A stretch of DNA of 16,266 nt from CAZWDO01 sp964632485 [NCBI: uncultured bacterium]. GTDB taxonomy: Bacteria > JAGOEH01. The notes under the pieces are model-generated. The model made no database searches. It was not told the origin of the DNA and worked only from the letters and a program-made list of their open reading frames with translations. Shown here one piece after another: positions 7,142 through 14,720 of the stretch (position 1 is the first letter of the stretch; the number at the start of each line of letters is the position of its first letter). The stretch covers positions 217,915-234,180 of the forward strand of contig CAZWDO010000002.1 of the NCBI GenBank assembly GCA_964632485.1, given 5' to 3'. The translations under genes were made by a program, and so were the position numbers.

Positions 7142-9199
7142 ATGAAATTTAAAAACAGTTTACTCTTATGGACCATGATCTTGTGTCTGGTCTTTATGCT
7201 CACCGGTCAGGCGGCTGAAATCAAATGGATGAAAATTGGCGGTTTGCAGAATTTCTTTTCGGAAATCGGCAATGAATCGGAAGAATCCTTTGTGTTGCAG
7301 CAGCAATATGGTTGGATGTGGCCGTCATTTTATTCGTTACAGAGCATGCAGTGCGCCCGCGGCATCTGGATTGGATCCATGAACTATAATGATCCGGTTT
7401 TAGGTCGGTCAATTACCTATAAAGTTGTAAAAAATGGACCACGACCGCTAAAAGGTGAGGAAATGAACGAGTTTATCCCGGTCAGCGGCGCGTTTAAGCT
7501 CTACGGTAAAAAGGATCACTCACTGGTATTGGTGGATGGCGCCGGGGCTTCCGATCTGGCCTATGATGATATCGTTGATATCGTTCAGGAAGATTTACCC
7601 TATGACCGCTACCTGCATACCCAGGTAAATACGTCAATGGGCGTTGAAATGACCCGCAATATTTTTGCGTATTGCAATCCCTATTATGACAACATCATTT
7701 TCTTTGAATACATTTTCAAAAATACCGGCGTCTATGACATTAATGGCAACAGTTCGCCACAGACCCTGAATGGTGTCTATTTCCATTATCAGTATCGATT
7801 GGCGATCGCCGAGGAAGGCAACCGTGTGAGTGAATGGGGCATGCCCAATTCATCGCGTTGGGGTGTCTGCACGATCAATGATGCTATTCGCAACGATCCC
7901 GCCAACCCGACATTACCGATGCGCGCGCAGTTTGCCTGGCATGGCCGCCATTCTCAGTGCGCCTGGGATAATATCGGTTCACCCCATTTCAAGGGAACGG
8001 CAGCCGATGGGCGCCTGGGTTCGGCCCAATTTATTGGAACGGTAACTCTCCATGCCGACAAATCGGTTTCCGACAGGAATGACGATCCTCTGCAGCCGAC
8101 CACGACTCAGTATATCGAATCGGATGATCCGGTTACAACAGCGGGACAACACGATCAATATAATCCCGATTACAATCAGCAGGCCTATAATATCATGAGC
8201 GCTGGTCACCCGGCTTTAACCCATGCCCAGGCCGTAGGCGACGGTTTTGTGGACCAATTCGCCAAATCGGGCGGGTATAGTTATGCTGAAGGTTTCGGCC
8301 CTTATACTCTGGCTCCCGGCGACAGTATTCGCATAGTGCTGGCCGATTGCGCCGCTGGTTTGAATTGGTATATGTGCGATTCGATTGGTAAAATCTGGAT
8401 GTACGAACGTACACCGTATCTCAAACCCGACGGACAAAGCACGACCAATAAAGATGAATTTAAAAACGCCTGGGTCTATACCGGTAAAGATTCGCTTTAT
8501 CAGACGTTTCGTAATGCCCAGGAGGTGATTGACAATAACTTTCTTTTGCCCTCGCCGCCGCCGGCTCCGGATCAGTTTTTGGTTAATTCCGGAGGTAATC
8601 GCATCAGCCTCGAATGGACAACCAATGCGGAATCCGCTCCCGGTTTTACCGGATATCGCGTTCTCCGCTCCGTAGGTAAAAAAGATACCACATTCCAACA
8701 AATTTTCGCTTGTGGCGGTACGACCGGTTATCCGGTAGTGAATTCCTATAATGATACGACAGCGCAACGCGGTGTGATCTATTATTACTATGTTGTATCC
8801 TATGATAACGGCACAGCGGATTCAAAAGGACGCGAACTCTACAGCAGTCCGTTTTATACTCGCACCAACCAGGGCGCCTATTTACGTCGGCCACCTGAAG
8901 AAGGCCTGGAGAAGATTCGAATTGTCCCCAATCCCTTCAATATTGCTAACCGCAATCTGCAGTTCCCGGGAGAAGGCGATAAAGTGATGTTTCTGAACCT
9001 GCCTGCCGAATGTAAAATCAAAATTTTTACCGAACGCGGCGATAAGATATGGGAAACAAACCATGCCAACGGTAGCGGCGACGAAGCCTGGTACTGTATG
9101 ACTTCGTCCAATCAAATCGTGGTCAGTGGTATTTATATCGTCCATTTTGAAATGCCGGACGGTGAATCCATATTTCGTAAAATGATTATTATTCGCTAA
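7142..9199 (+). CDS. Secreted protein with FnIII-like module and PNPF C-terminal tail
   Basis: The 685-residue protein begins with a signal peptide (residues 1 to about 24, LTGQA before AEIKW). Residues 25 to about 465 form a large region I do not recognise, rich in Trp and Tyr. After a proline-rich linker (LPSPPPAPD, about 469-477) comes an FnIII-like module (ISLEWT, GYRVLRS, YYYYVVSYDNG; about 480-575). The last about 90 residues start with IVPNPFN (594-600) and end in GIYIVHFEMPDG and FRKMIIIR. This resembles the FlgD-like and T9SS C-terminal sorting tails of Calditrichota-type proteins, although the full NYPNPFNPTT form is missing. AAAGGA at 7130-7135 is 6 nt from the ATG. Position just after the TonB receptor suggests it is its surface partner. 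No enzyme motif was seen. Confidence 0.82.
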   Translation: MKFKNSLLLWTMILCLVFMLTGQAAEIKWMKIGGLQNFFSEIGNESEESFVLQQQYGWMWPSFYSLQSMQCARGIWIGSMNYNDPVLGRSITYKVVKNGPRPLKGEEMNEFIPVSGAFKLYGKKDHSLVLVDGAGASDLAYDDIVDIVQEDLPYDRYLHTQVNTSMGVEMTRNIFAYCNPYYDNIIFFEYIFKNTGVYDINGNSSPQTLNGVYFHYQYRLAIAEEGNRVSEWGMPNSSRWGVCTINDAIRNDPANPTLPMRAQFAWHGRHSQCAWDNIGSPHFKGTAADGRLGSAQFIGTVTLHADKSVSDRNDDPLQPTTTQYIESDDPVTTAGQHDQYNPDYNQQAYNIMSAGHPALTHAQAVGDGFVDQFAKSGGYSYAEGFGPYTLAPGDSIRIVLADCAAGLNWYMCDSIGKIWMYERTPYLKPDGQSTTNKDEFKNAWVYTGKDSLYQTFRNAQEVIDNNFLLPSPPPAPDQFLVNSGGNRISLEWTTNAESAPGFTGYRVLRSVGKKDTTFQQIFACGGTTGYPVVNSYNDTTAQRGVIYYYYVVSYDNGTADSKGRELYSSPFYTRTNQGAYLRRPPEEGLEKIRIVPNPFNIANRNLQFPGEGDKVMFLNLPAECKIKIFTERGDKIWETNHANGSGDEAWYCMTSSNQIVVSGIYIVHFEMPDGESIFRKMIIIR

Positions 9200-9217
9200 C
9201 CTGGTGAGGAGTAAGGC

Positions 9218-9859
9218 ATGAATATGAAAAATAAAACGATCTACAGCGTGTTAATCGGGCTGATGCTGGCCGGATTGATTTTCGCCTTCTGTTCCGACGA
9301 TTATAAAGATGAGGATTATGCAATTACCGATTTTGACAACCGCGCTTGCAACGGGTTTTTAACTGTTGACGACGATTCAACGTTAGCTGATCGGCCGGCC
9401 TATCCGGCGCGACAGGCAACGGATATGAATCAGTTTGTTCGAGATTCCCTCAGTTGGAACAGCGATTTTAGTATTATTGATCCCGGAATCTATACTATGG
9501 GTTTTGATTCGCTGTTCACGTCACTTTATGACAGTACCCGCATTGAATTCGCGCAAGCCGGCGATTCGGTAGTGAATATCACCCTTCCCAGTGGAGATGC
9601 TACCGTCAGTTACATCGGATTAAATATTGCCGCTGCAGGTGAATATGTGTTCTTCTGCGATAAATTCGTGGATTTTTCTATTACGGATCGTGATCGTAAT
9701 GTTGTGCAACTTCAATCCAACGGAATCAGCATGGAAACCGCAGCCGAATGTTATCGTATTAAAACCCGGCTGGTTTATAATTTTTCGACGGCTGGCCATT
9801 ATTTGCTCAAATTTACGACCGAGTCGAAACAATTACGTATCTTTTCGCTGGCTCAATAA
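9218..9859 (+). CDS. Small exported protein, possible lipoprotein, unknown function
   Basis: The product has 213 residues and begins with a lysine-containing N-region and a hydrophobic stretch (SVLIGLMLAGLIFAF) followed by C25-SDDYKDED. A cysteine followed by acidic residues suits a lipoprotein, but residue -1 is F24 rather than Gly, Ala or Ser, so lipidation by LspA is doubtful. The mature part is acidic, predicted beta-rich (SVVNITLPSGDATVSY, GEYVFFCDKFVDF, GHYLLKFTT), and contains three further cysteines that could make disulfides. I recognise no family. GAGGAG at 9206-9211 is 6 nt before the ATG. The gene is 18 nt from the upstream gene and 29 nt from the PorV-like gene, so it belongs to the same operon. 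A role as an accessory subunit of the receptor complex is inference. Confidence 0.78.
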   Translation: MNMKNKTIYSVLIGLMLAGLIFAFCSDDYKDEDYAITDFDNRACNGFLTVDDDSTLADRPAYPARQATDMNQFVRDSLSWNSDFSIIDPGIYTMGFDSLFTSLYDSTRIEFAQAGDSVVNITLPSGDATVSYIGLNIAAAGEYVFFCDKFVDFSITDRDRNVVQLQSNGISMETAAECYRIKTRLVYNFSTAGHYLLKFTTESKQLRIFSLAQ

Positions 9860-9888
9860 CGGAAAATGAACGCTGGAGGAATACAGTA

Positions 9889-10890
9889 ATGAAAAAAATT
9901 CAAATTACCTTTTTTACCGTCTTGATTTTCCTGACGGCACTCTACCAATCCAGTCATGCCGAAAAAAAGCTGGCGCAAACCGGTTTCCAGTTTTTATCGG
10001 TCGTTTCCGATGCCCGCGCTGGTGGTATGTCGGAAGCGATGACAACCTATCTACTCAATTCAGGTTCGCTATTTTTCAATCCTGCCTGTATGTCGGGCAT
10101 GACGCAGATGGTCGATGTGGCTTTTAGCCAAAATAAATGGATTGCTGATATCAAACATAATACGTTCAGCGCCGCATACAGCCCGGCCAAAGGACGTTAC
10201 GGCGTTTTCGGCGTTACCTTTATGAATGTCGATTACGGTGATATCCAGGGAACCATGGTTTGGGGCAATACCCAGGGTTATATCGATACTGAGATATTGA
10301 AACCCAGCGCTTACTCGATCGGCTTGGGTTATTCCCGCGCTTTGTCGGATAAGTTCTATGTGGGTGGTCAATTGAAATACGTCAAACAGTATTATGGTAA
10401 AAGCGTGATTTCTACGGAAGCCGATGGGTATCGCGTAAAAAAATATGTTGAATCGGCTTTTGCTGTTGATTTCGGTACCTATTTTAAAACCGGATTCCGC
10501 AGTGTTGTTTTTGGAATGAGTATCCGCAACTTTTCCGGCGATGTGAAACTCGAAAAAGAAGCATTTCAATTGCCCCTTACCTTTAAGATGGGCCTTTCTG
10601 CCAATGCCTTCGATTTCTTTGCCCAATCGCTCAAGGAATCAGGCCATGGACTGCTTGTTTCAATTGATGCCGCGCATCCCCGTGATTATCCGGAATATAT
10701 TAACCTGGGCGGCGAATATGCATTCCGTCAAATGATCTTCCTGCGTTCGGGTTATATTCTCAATCATAGTGAATACAACTTCTCTTTCGGTTTCGGTATC
10801 CAGTATTTTGGAATTAATTTCGATTATTCCTATACGCCGTTCAAAGAATTTGACAATTTCCAGAAATTAACCATGCGGTTTTCTTTATAA
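9889..10890 (+). CDS. PorV/PorQ-family outer-membrane protein
   Basis: The 333-residue product has a signal peptide (residues 1 to about 24, ending SSHA) and then the N-terminal signature of the PorV/PorQ family: GFQFLSVVSDARAGGMSEA followed by SGSLFFNPACMSGM. In typical members this reads FLkigvgARaxGMGeA...ASAxxxNPAgL. The rest alternates short beta-strands and ends in MRFSL, as expected for a 14-strand FadL-like barrel. In Bacteroidota, PorV is the outer-membrane shuttle that carries T9SS cargo to the attachment complex. Members in Calditrichota-type genomes are often multicopy and near TonB receptors. Here a T9SS-tailed protein lies nearby, which supports a cargo-related role, but PorV proper versus PorQ or a specialised paralogue cannot be decided. 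GGAGGA at 9875-9880 is 8 nt before the ATG. Confidence 0.85.
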   Translation: MKKIQITFFTVLIFLTALYQSSHAEKKLAQTGFQFLSVVSDARAGGMSEAMTTYLLNSGSLFFNPACMSGMTQMVDVAFSQNKWIADIKHNTFSAAYSPAKGRYGVFGVTFMNVDYGDIQGTMVWGNTQGYIDTEILKPSAYSIGLGYSRALSDKFYVGGQLKYVKQYYGKSVISTEADGYRVKKYVESAFAVDFGTYFKTGFRSVVFGMSIRNFSGDVKLEKEAFQLPLTFKMGLSANAFDFFAQSLKESGHGLLVSIDAAHPRDYPEYINLGGEYAFRQMIFLRSGYILNHSEYNFSFGFGIQYFGINFDYSYTPFKEFDNFQKLTMRFSL

Positions 10891-10894
10891 ACAT

Positions 10895-10900
10895 GAGGAG
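10895..10900 (+). promoter_or_regulatory. Ribosome-binding site fixing the start of the IPT/TIG lipoprotein gene
   Basis: GAGGAG lies 7 nt before ATG 10908. An in-frame ATG at 10893 overlaps this site and is only 2 nt after the upstream stop with nothing suitable before it, so 10908 is the better start. It also gives a clean MKKITSF signal-peptide N-region. Confidence 0.75.
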
Positions 10901-10907
10901 CGTATTC

Positions 10908-12119
10908 ATGAAGAAAATAACCTCATTTCTTTTTTTGACGTTTATTTTTTCGATGATTGTTTTTTTTGCCTGCAGCGAGGAATACCCTGACGGGATTTAT
11001 AACCCCGACTTTCAGGGAAGCACACTTCCTCAGATTACTACAGTGACTCCCAGCGATGTTTTGGCCGGAGTCGATATGATTACCATTACCGGCGCTAATT
11101 TTTCCGCCATTAATGAAGAAAATCTGGTTTACTTCAATAAAGGCATTAAAAATATGGCTGCCACACTTGTTTCATCGTCACCCACTCAACTCCAGCTTTA
11201 TGCGCCACTGATGGAAGCGGATAGTATTATTATTCGCATTGCCACTCCCGGCGCACTGCAATTTGTTGACTATACTCCCATGAAAGTCGCATTGGCCGCC
11301 ATTGAATACGGCGGTTTAGGCGATAATGAGGATCCCGTGGCTGTTGAATGCGATAAAGATGAAAATCTTTATGTGTCGCTGGCTAATAAAGATATTGTAA
11401 AAATATCCCCTACGGAACCCACCAAATTTACGGTTATCTCTTCCGAAGGCATTAGCAGTATTTCAAGCATGAAGATTAAGGGTGATTACCTTTATTATTC
11501 TGATCGTAAATCTATATACCAGATATTGTTGCAAGATGGATCCAAGGTAAAATTTAACAGCAAGAATACGGCTCAGCAAGTCTATGATATGGATTTTACT
11601 GATAACGGGATGTTGTATCTCGGCGCCAAGAACGCGATTTACAAGATGGATGAAGCCGGCGCATGGGTTGATGCGGCGGATTTTACCGGCCGTACTGTGA
11701 ATGCAGTTAAAATTTTCAACGGTTACGTTTATTCCGCAACTTCGGATACCATTTGGCGTAATACGATTAATGCTGACGGTACTTTAGGCGCCAATGAGTT
11801 TGTGTATGATTGGACTTCAATTTTATCCGCCAATGAAGATAAGATTATTTCTTTTGTAATTGCTGAAAATGGGGATATTTTTGTGGGTTCCGATACTAAA
11901 TACGCCATGTATAAGATTTCTAACAGCGGTGGAAGTTATGCGGCCGGTTCGGCTGTACCCTTTTATCCGCTGGCGTTATTTACCCCGTCGATGAAAATGT
12001 GCTGGGGTGAAGGTCAATATGTTTACGTCGTTCGCGATCATGCAGATGTAACCCAACGACGTACAATTCGAGTCTTTATGCGCCAAGAAGGCGCTTCTTA
12101 TCCCGGGCGCGGGCTATAA
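10908..12119 (+). CDS. IPT/TIG-domain lipoprotein with propeller-like repeats
   Basis: The 403-residue product has a hydrophobic leader (MKKITSFLFLTFIF...) and VFFA-C22-SEE, a plausible lipobox, so it is probably lipidated after LspA cleavage. Residues about 40-125 look like an IPT/TIG immunoglobulin-like domain (LPQITTVTPSDVLAG, ITITGANF, SPTQLQLYAP). The rest carries repeated short units of the type 'D-x-D-x-N-LYVSLANKDIVKIS', 'DYLYYSDRKSIYQI', 'GMLYLGAKNAIYKMD', 'GYVYSATSDTIWRN' and 'GDIFVGSDTKYAMYKIS', as in beta-propeller (NHL/SMP-30-like) folds. IPT/TIG plus propeller or NHL lipoproteins often accompany SusC-like receptors and bind ligands at the surface, so this may fill the SusD-like position in the operon; that is inference. 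The PorV-like gene ends 17 nt upstream. No enzyme residues were identified. Confidence 0.8.
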   Translation: MKKITSFLFLTFIFSMIVFFACSEEYPDGIYNPDFQGSTLPQITTVTPSDVLAGVDMITITGANFSAINEENLVYFNKGIKNMAATLVSSSPTQLQLYAPLMEADSIIIRIATPGALQFVDYTPMKVALAAIEYGGLGDNEDPVAVECDKDENLYVSLANKDIVKISPTEPTKFTVISSEGISSISSMKIKGDYLYYSDRKSIYQILLQDGSKVKFNSKNTAQQVYDMDFTDNGMLYLGAKNAIYKMDEAGAWVDAADFTGRTVNAVKIFNGYVYSATSDTIWRNTINADGTLGANEFVYDWTSILSANEDKIISFVIAENGDIFVGSDTKYAMYKISNSGGSYAAGSAVPFYPLALFTPSMKMCWGEGQYVYVVRDHADVTQRRTIRVFMRQEGASYPGRGL

Positions 12120-12200
12120 GTGTTTTAATGTCGAAAGGAGGATGTTTTCGAGTAGTTAACCGAGTAAAACGTAAGGAATCTATCGGACTCTAAAACACTT
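12118..12200 (+). repeat. 10-bp inverted repeat with an inner hairpin before the propeller gene
   Basis: AAGTGTTTTA (12118-12127) and TAAAACACTT (12191-12200) are perfect complements flanking 63 nt. Inside, TCGAAA (12131-12136) pairs with TTTCGA (12146-12151) over a 9-nt loop. The right arm runs into TTTTT (12199-12203), so the outer stem plus U-run could act as a terminator or attenuator between the IPT/TIG gene and the propeller gene. A 21-codon frame (12128-12193) lies exactly between the arms but has no ribosome-binding site, so I do not call it a gene. Confidence 0.5.
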
Positions 12201-12217
12201 TTTAGTCAGGAGTAGTA

Positions 12218-14500
12218 ATGAAGAGTTTTGTTAAGGTGTCTCTAATACTGATGGTATTAGTCAGTTTATCAATGGCTGCTTGGGAATATGCGGACCGTTT
12301 CCCGGTAACGGGCGGCGGACATGGTATCCAAGTTGACCCGACTGGCAAAATCTGGTTTGTCAGTTATTATGCCAATGACATCGTCGTCAATGGCGCCGAT
12401 TCGATCAAATTCAAATCAGTGTATTGTTTCAATGACGACGGCACGCAGGCTTCTTTTTCGCCGATCCGCACGTTGGACGTACCGGGCGTCGGCGTGGATT
12501 CGATGCTCAATGCGGGCCGCGGTCTGGGTATTGACGGCCAGGGCAACCTGCTCTATTCGGCCTACGATAAGCTGTACAAGATTGACTACCAGACGGGCGA
12601 ATGCCTGGGCATGGTGCAGCCGGTTCCCGGCGCGTCGTTGACGCAGGCCTGGGGCGATGCCAACGGTTATGTTTATATCGGTACGGTTTTAGCCGGCAAT
12701 CCGATTTTTATATTTGACGAAGATTTTGAGGAATATGCCCGCGTGGTGGAAGCGGCGGACGTGATCAGCCGCGCGTTGATTGTCACCCCGGACGGCAAGG
12801 ACCTCTATTACAGCGCCGTAACCGGCACCAACGGCGTTTTGCGCTATCATAGTGAAGATGGCCCGGACGGCACTTACGAACCGGTTGATACAATAGGCGT
12901 GGATGTCGATGGTGTGAAGGTTTTACCGTCGATCAACTGCATCAATTTTGACCGCGCTGGCAATATCTGGTTTGCGTCGAAGTATGATGTAACCCCGGCC
13001 GGCTGGTGGTGTGTGGATCCCACTCAAAATTACGCGGTCATTGATAACCTGGGTACACCGTTGTTAGGCGCTCAGGACACGACGGATATCAATAAAGTAT
13101 CCGCTCCGCGCGGTATCGCCTTCAATGCGGACGGAACGGTTGCCTACACCTCCGATTTTGAAAGTCCGATCCCGTTCCGCATTTGGAACTATACTGATAC
13201 ACCTCCAGTAGGTGATTCAGAATATCGATTCGACGAATTGGTCGGTGATTTTACTGGTTTAAATCCCATAAGCTGCGTAGTGGATCCCGCCGGAAAAATG
13301 TGGGCCGGAATCTGGCTCTATGAATCCGATTATCTGGCTCCTCTTTATTCCTTCTATACGGATGGATCAACAGCTTTTGAACCGATTCGCAGCGTTAATG
13401 TCGATGGCGCGGATCATTTATTTGAAGGCGCGTGTAGTTATATTACCCGTACTCTCGATGGAAATATACTTTATACCGAAGGGTCCTACGGCGGCGATAA
13501 CGGCGGATTATTTGTTTTTGATTATCAGACTGGTGATCTGATCAAAGGTCTGGTCAATGCTGAAAAGAAATACTATGCGCAATGCGCAGAAGTATCCTAT
13601 AATGGTTCCACATATTATATCGTGGCCAATCAGGAAACATCGAGCGGGGGTATTGAAATCTTCGAGGGCGATCTGTTTGAAGGCAATACTACCGTTTATG
13701 CCACTATCGACAATTCCAATGACGGCTATGATGTGATCTACTCTATGGCAGTATCGCCGGATGGTAAGGATATTTTTGTTGCCGGTATTACCAAGGGTGT
13801 CTATCATTACCATAGCGAAGATGGTCCCGATGGCGAGTACAGTTTGTTAAACGGCGGAGCTATCGCCGGTACTGATGAGATGGATCCGGTGATGGTCAAA
13901 TTGGGACCCGACAACACGCTGTTGGTGGGTTCCCGCGCTGAAAATAATAAACGCGCCGGTTTGTTTTCTTTGGACCTGGATGCGAATTATGCCATTATCG
14001 ACAGTTTGGAAACGTCTTTTCTATTGGCCGCTGAAGCCGCTAATGATCCCCAGGCTATCGCCTATCCGGCTGATATCGCCTGGAGCGATGATATGACTGT
14101 TATGTATGTGGTGGACTATGGTGACCATACCGATGATACGTGGGCTCCTTACGGCGGTACGGGCGGGAAAATCCAACGTTGGGTACTGCAGGGAACTGAT
14201 ATCGACGATGCCAGGGATAAACCGGGAATGAATCTGAAATCCTTTGTTCTGGATCAGAACTATCCGAACCCGTTCAACCCGACGACCCTGATCCCGTTCG
14301 AACTGAATCAGAACGCTAAGGTGACGCTGGAAATCTATAATCTAATGGGTCAAAAAGTAGTAACTTTGTTGGATGAAACTCTGAGCGCCGGCCGCCATCA
14401 GGCACGCTGGGACGCCACTGGCCATTCAACGGGTACCTATCTTTGTATTCTGAAAGCAGATAACAAACTGCAATCTAAAAAAATGCTTTTTGTAAAATAA
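12218..14500 (+). CDS. Secreted two-part beta-propeller protein with T9SS type A sorting domain
   Basis: The 760-residue product has a signal peptide (1-20, LSMA before AWEY). It then has two homologous halves of propeller-like repeats: VDPTGKIWF (39-47), YQTGE and HSEDGPDG (211-218) recur as VDPAGKMWA (355-363), YQTGD and HSEDGPDG (532-539), offset by about 316-321 residues. The last about 88 residues are a T9SS type A sorting domain: DQNYPNPFNPTT at 679-690, ITLE-like strands, YNLMGQKVVTLLDE, and a GTYLCILKADNK...KKMLFVK end. The protein should therefore cross the outer membrane by T9SS and be attached to the surface or released. AGGAG at 12208-12212 is 5 nt from the ATG. Codons from about 12400 to 13160 are much more GC-rich than the rest. 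The ligand or activity is unknown. Confidence 0.88.
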   Translation: MKSFVKVSLILMVLVSLSMAAWEYADRFPVTGGGHGIQVDPTGKIWFVSYYANDIVVNGADSIKFKSVYCFNDDGTQASFSPIRTLDVPGVGVDSMLNAGRGLGIDGQGNLLYSAYDKLYKIDYQTGECLGMVQPVPGASLTQAWGDANGYVYIGTVLAGNPIFIFDEDFEEYARVVEAADVISRALIVTPDGKDLYYSAVTGTNGVLRYHSEDGPDGTYEPVDTIGVDVDGVKVLPSINCINFDRAGNIWFASKYDVTPAGWWCVDPTQNYAVIDNLGTPLLGAQDTTDINKVSAPRGIAFNADGTVAYTSDFESPIPFRIWNYTDTPPVGDSEYRFDELVGDFTGLNPISCVVDPAGKMWAGIWLYESDYLAPLYSFYTDGSTAFEPIRSVNVDGADHLFEGACSYITRTLDGNILYTEGSYGGDNGGLFVFDYQTGDLIKGLVNAEKKYYAQCAEVSYNGSTYYIVANQETSSGGIEIFEGDLFEGNTTVYATIDNSNDGYDVIYSMAVSPDGKDIFVAGITKGVYHYHSEDGPDGEYSLLNGGAIAGTDEMDPVMVKLGPDNTLLVGSRAENNKRAGLFSLDLDANYAIIDSLETSFLLAAEAANDPQAIAYPADIAWSDDMTVMYVVDYGDHTDDTWAPYGGTGGKIQRWVLQGTDIDDARDKPGMNLKSFVLDQNYPNPFNPTTLIPFELNQNAKVTLEIYNLMGQKVVTLLDETLSAGRHQARWDATGHSTGTYLCILKADNKLQSKKMLFVK
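12281..12464 (+). repeat. Direct repeat copy 1 (propeller N-terminus)
   Basis: This 184-nt stretch in the propeller gene matches 16083-16266 in the same frame with no gaps. By hand count 170 of 184 bases agree (14 differences), and 58 of 61 residues agree. The copies end with a run of 55 identical bases at the window edge, so the true repeat extends beyond the window. Copy 1 begins at residue 22, essentially the mature N-terminus. Confidence 0.95.
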
Positions 14501-14510
14501 GTTTGTAAAC

Positions 14511-14545
14511 AGCGGCCGGCCAGAAACGGTGGGCCGCTTGATTTT
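14511..14545 (+). terminator. Possible intrinsic terminator after the T9SS-tailed propeller gene
   Basis: AGCGGCC (14511-14517) pairs perfectly with GGCCGCT (14532-14538) over a 14-nt loop. TTGATTTT follows, a broken T-run. It begins 11 nt after the stop codon. The GC-rich stem favours termination, but the interrupted T-run and large loop make it moderate. Confidence 0.55.
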
Positions 14546-14572
14546 GGGGAATGAAGCAGTATGGAGTGGGTT

Positions 14573-14650
14573 TATCCATGGATCGCGGCTGGCTCTTCGC
14601 GGGACATCAATGTGAATGTCTCTTCCCATGCAAGCCCCGATCCGTGGGTA
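14573..14650 (+). repeat. Long imperfect inverted repeat in the 220-nt intergenic gap
   Basis: TATCCATGGATCG (14573-14585) pairs with CGATCCGTGGGTA (14638-14650) over 13 bp with two G-U pairs. After a C-C mismatch the stem goes on with GGCT (14587-14590) and AGCC (14633-14636), then further short pairs. GACAT (14603-14607) and ATGTC (14616-14620) can form an apical hairpin. It lies between the terminator-like stem and the ribosome-binding site of the next gene. The rest of the gap (14501-14720) shows only a weak promoter candidate, TTGATT at 14538 with TATGGA at 14560. The element could be an RNA leader, a second terminator without a T-run, or a REP-like DNA repeat. Confidence 0.5.
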
Positions 14651-14720
14651 CAACCCAAATGTTTACGTGACGTTTCGTTTTTGTGATGGAAAAAAACCAA
14701 AAAACACAGGAGGCAAGAGA

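Noticed and set aside
8216-8767. Reverse-strand open frame of 183 codons inside the PNPF-tail gene
   Set aside because: It is antisense to a well-supported gene, has no ribosome-binding site or recognisable domain, and has low-complexity shadow composition.
10069-10626. Reverse-strand open frame of 185 codons inside the PorV-like gene
   Set aside because: It is a shadow of the PorV/PorQ reading frame, whose family signature is clear on the + strand.
3931-12119. Classical SusCD polysaccharide utilisation locus
   Set aside because: The receptor is SusC-like, but there is no SusD, glycoside hydrolase or sensor gene in the window.
14551-14670. 39-codon Cys-rich frame in the 220-nt gap
   Set aside because: GGGG directly abuts the ATG, so there is no usable ribosome-binding spacing, and the frame is explained by the inverted repeat.
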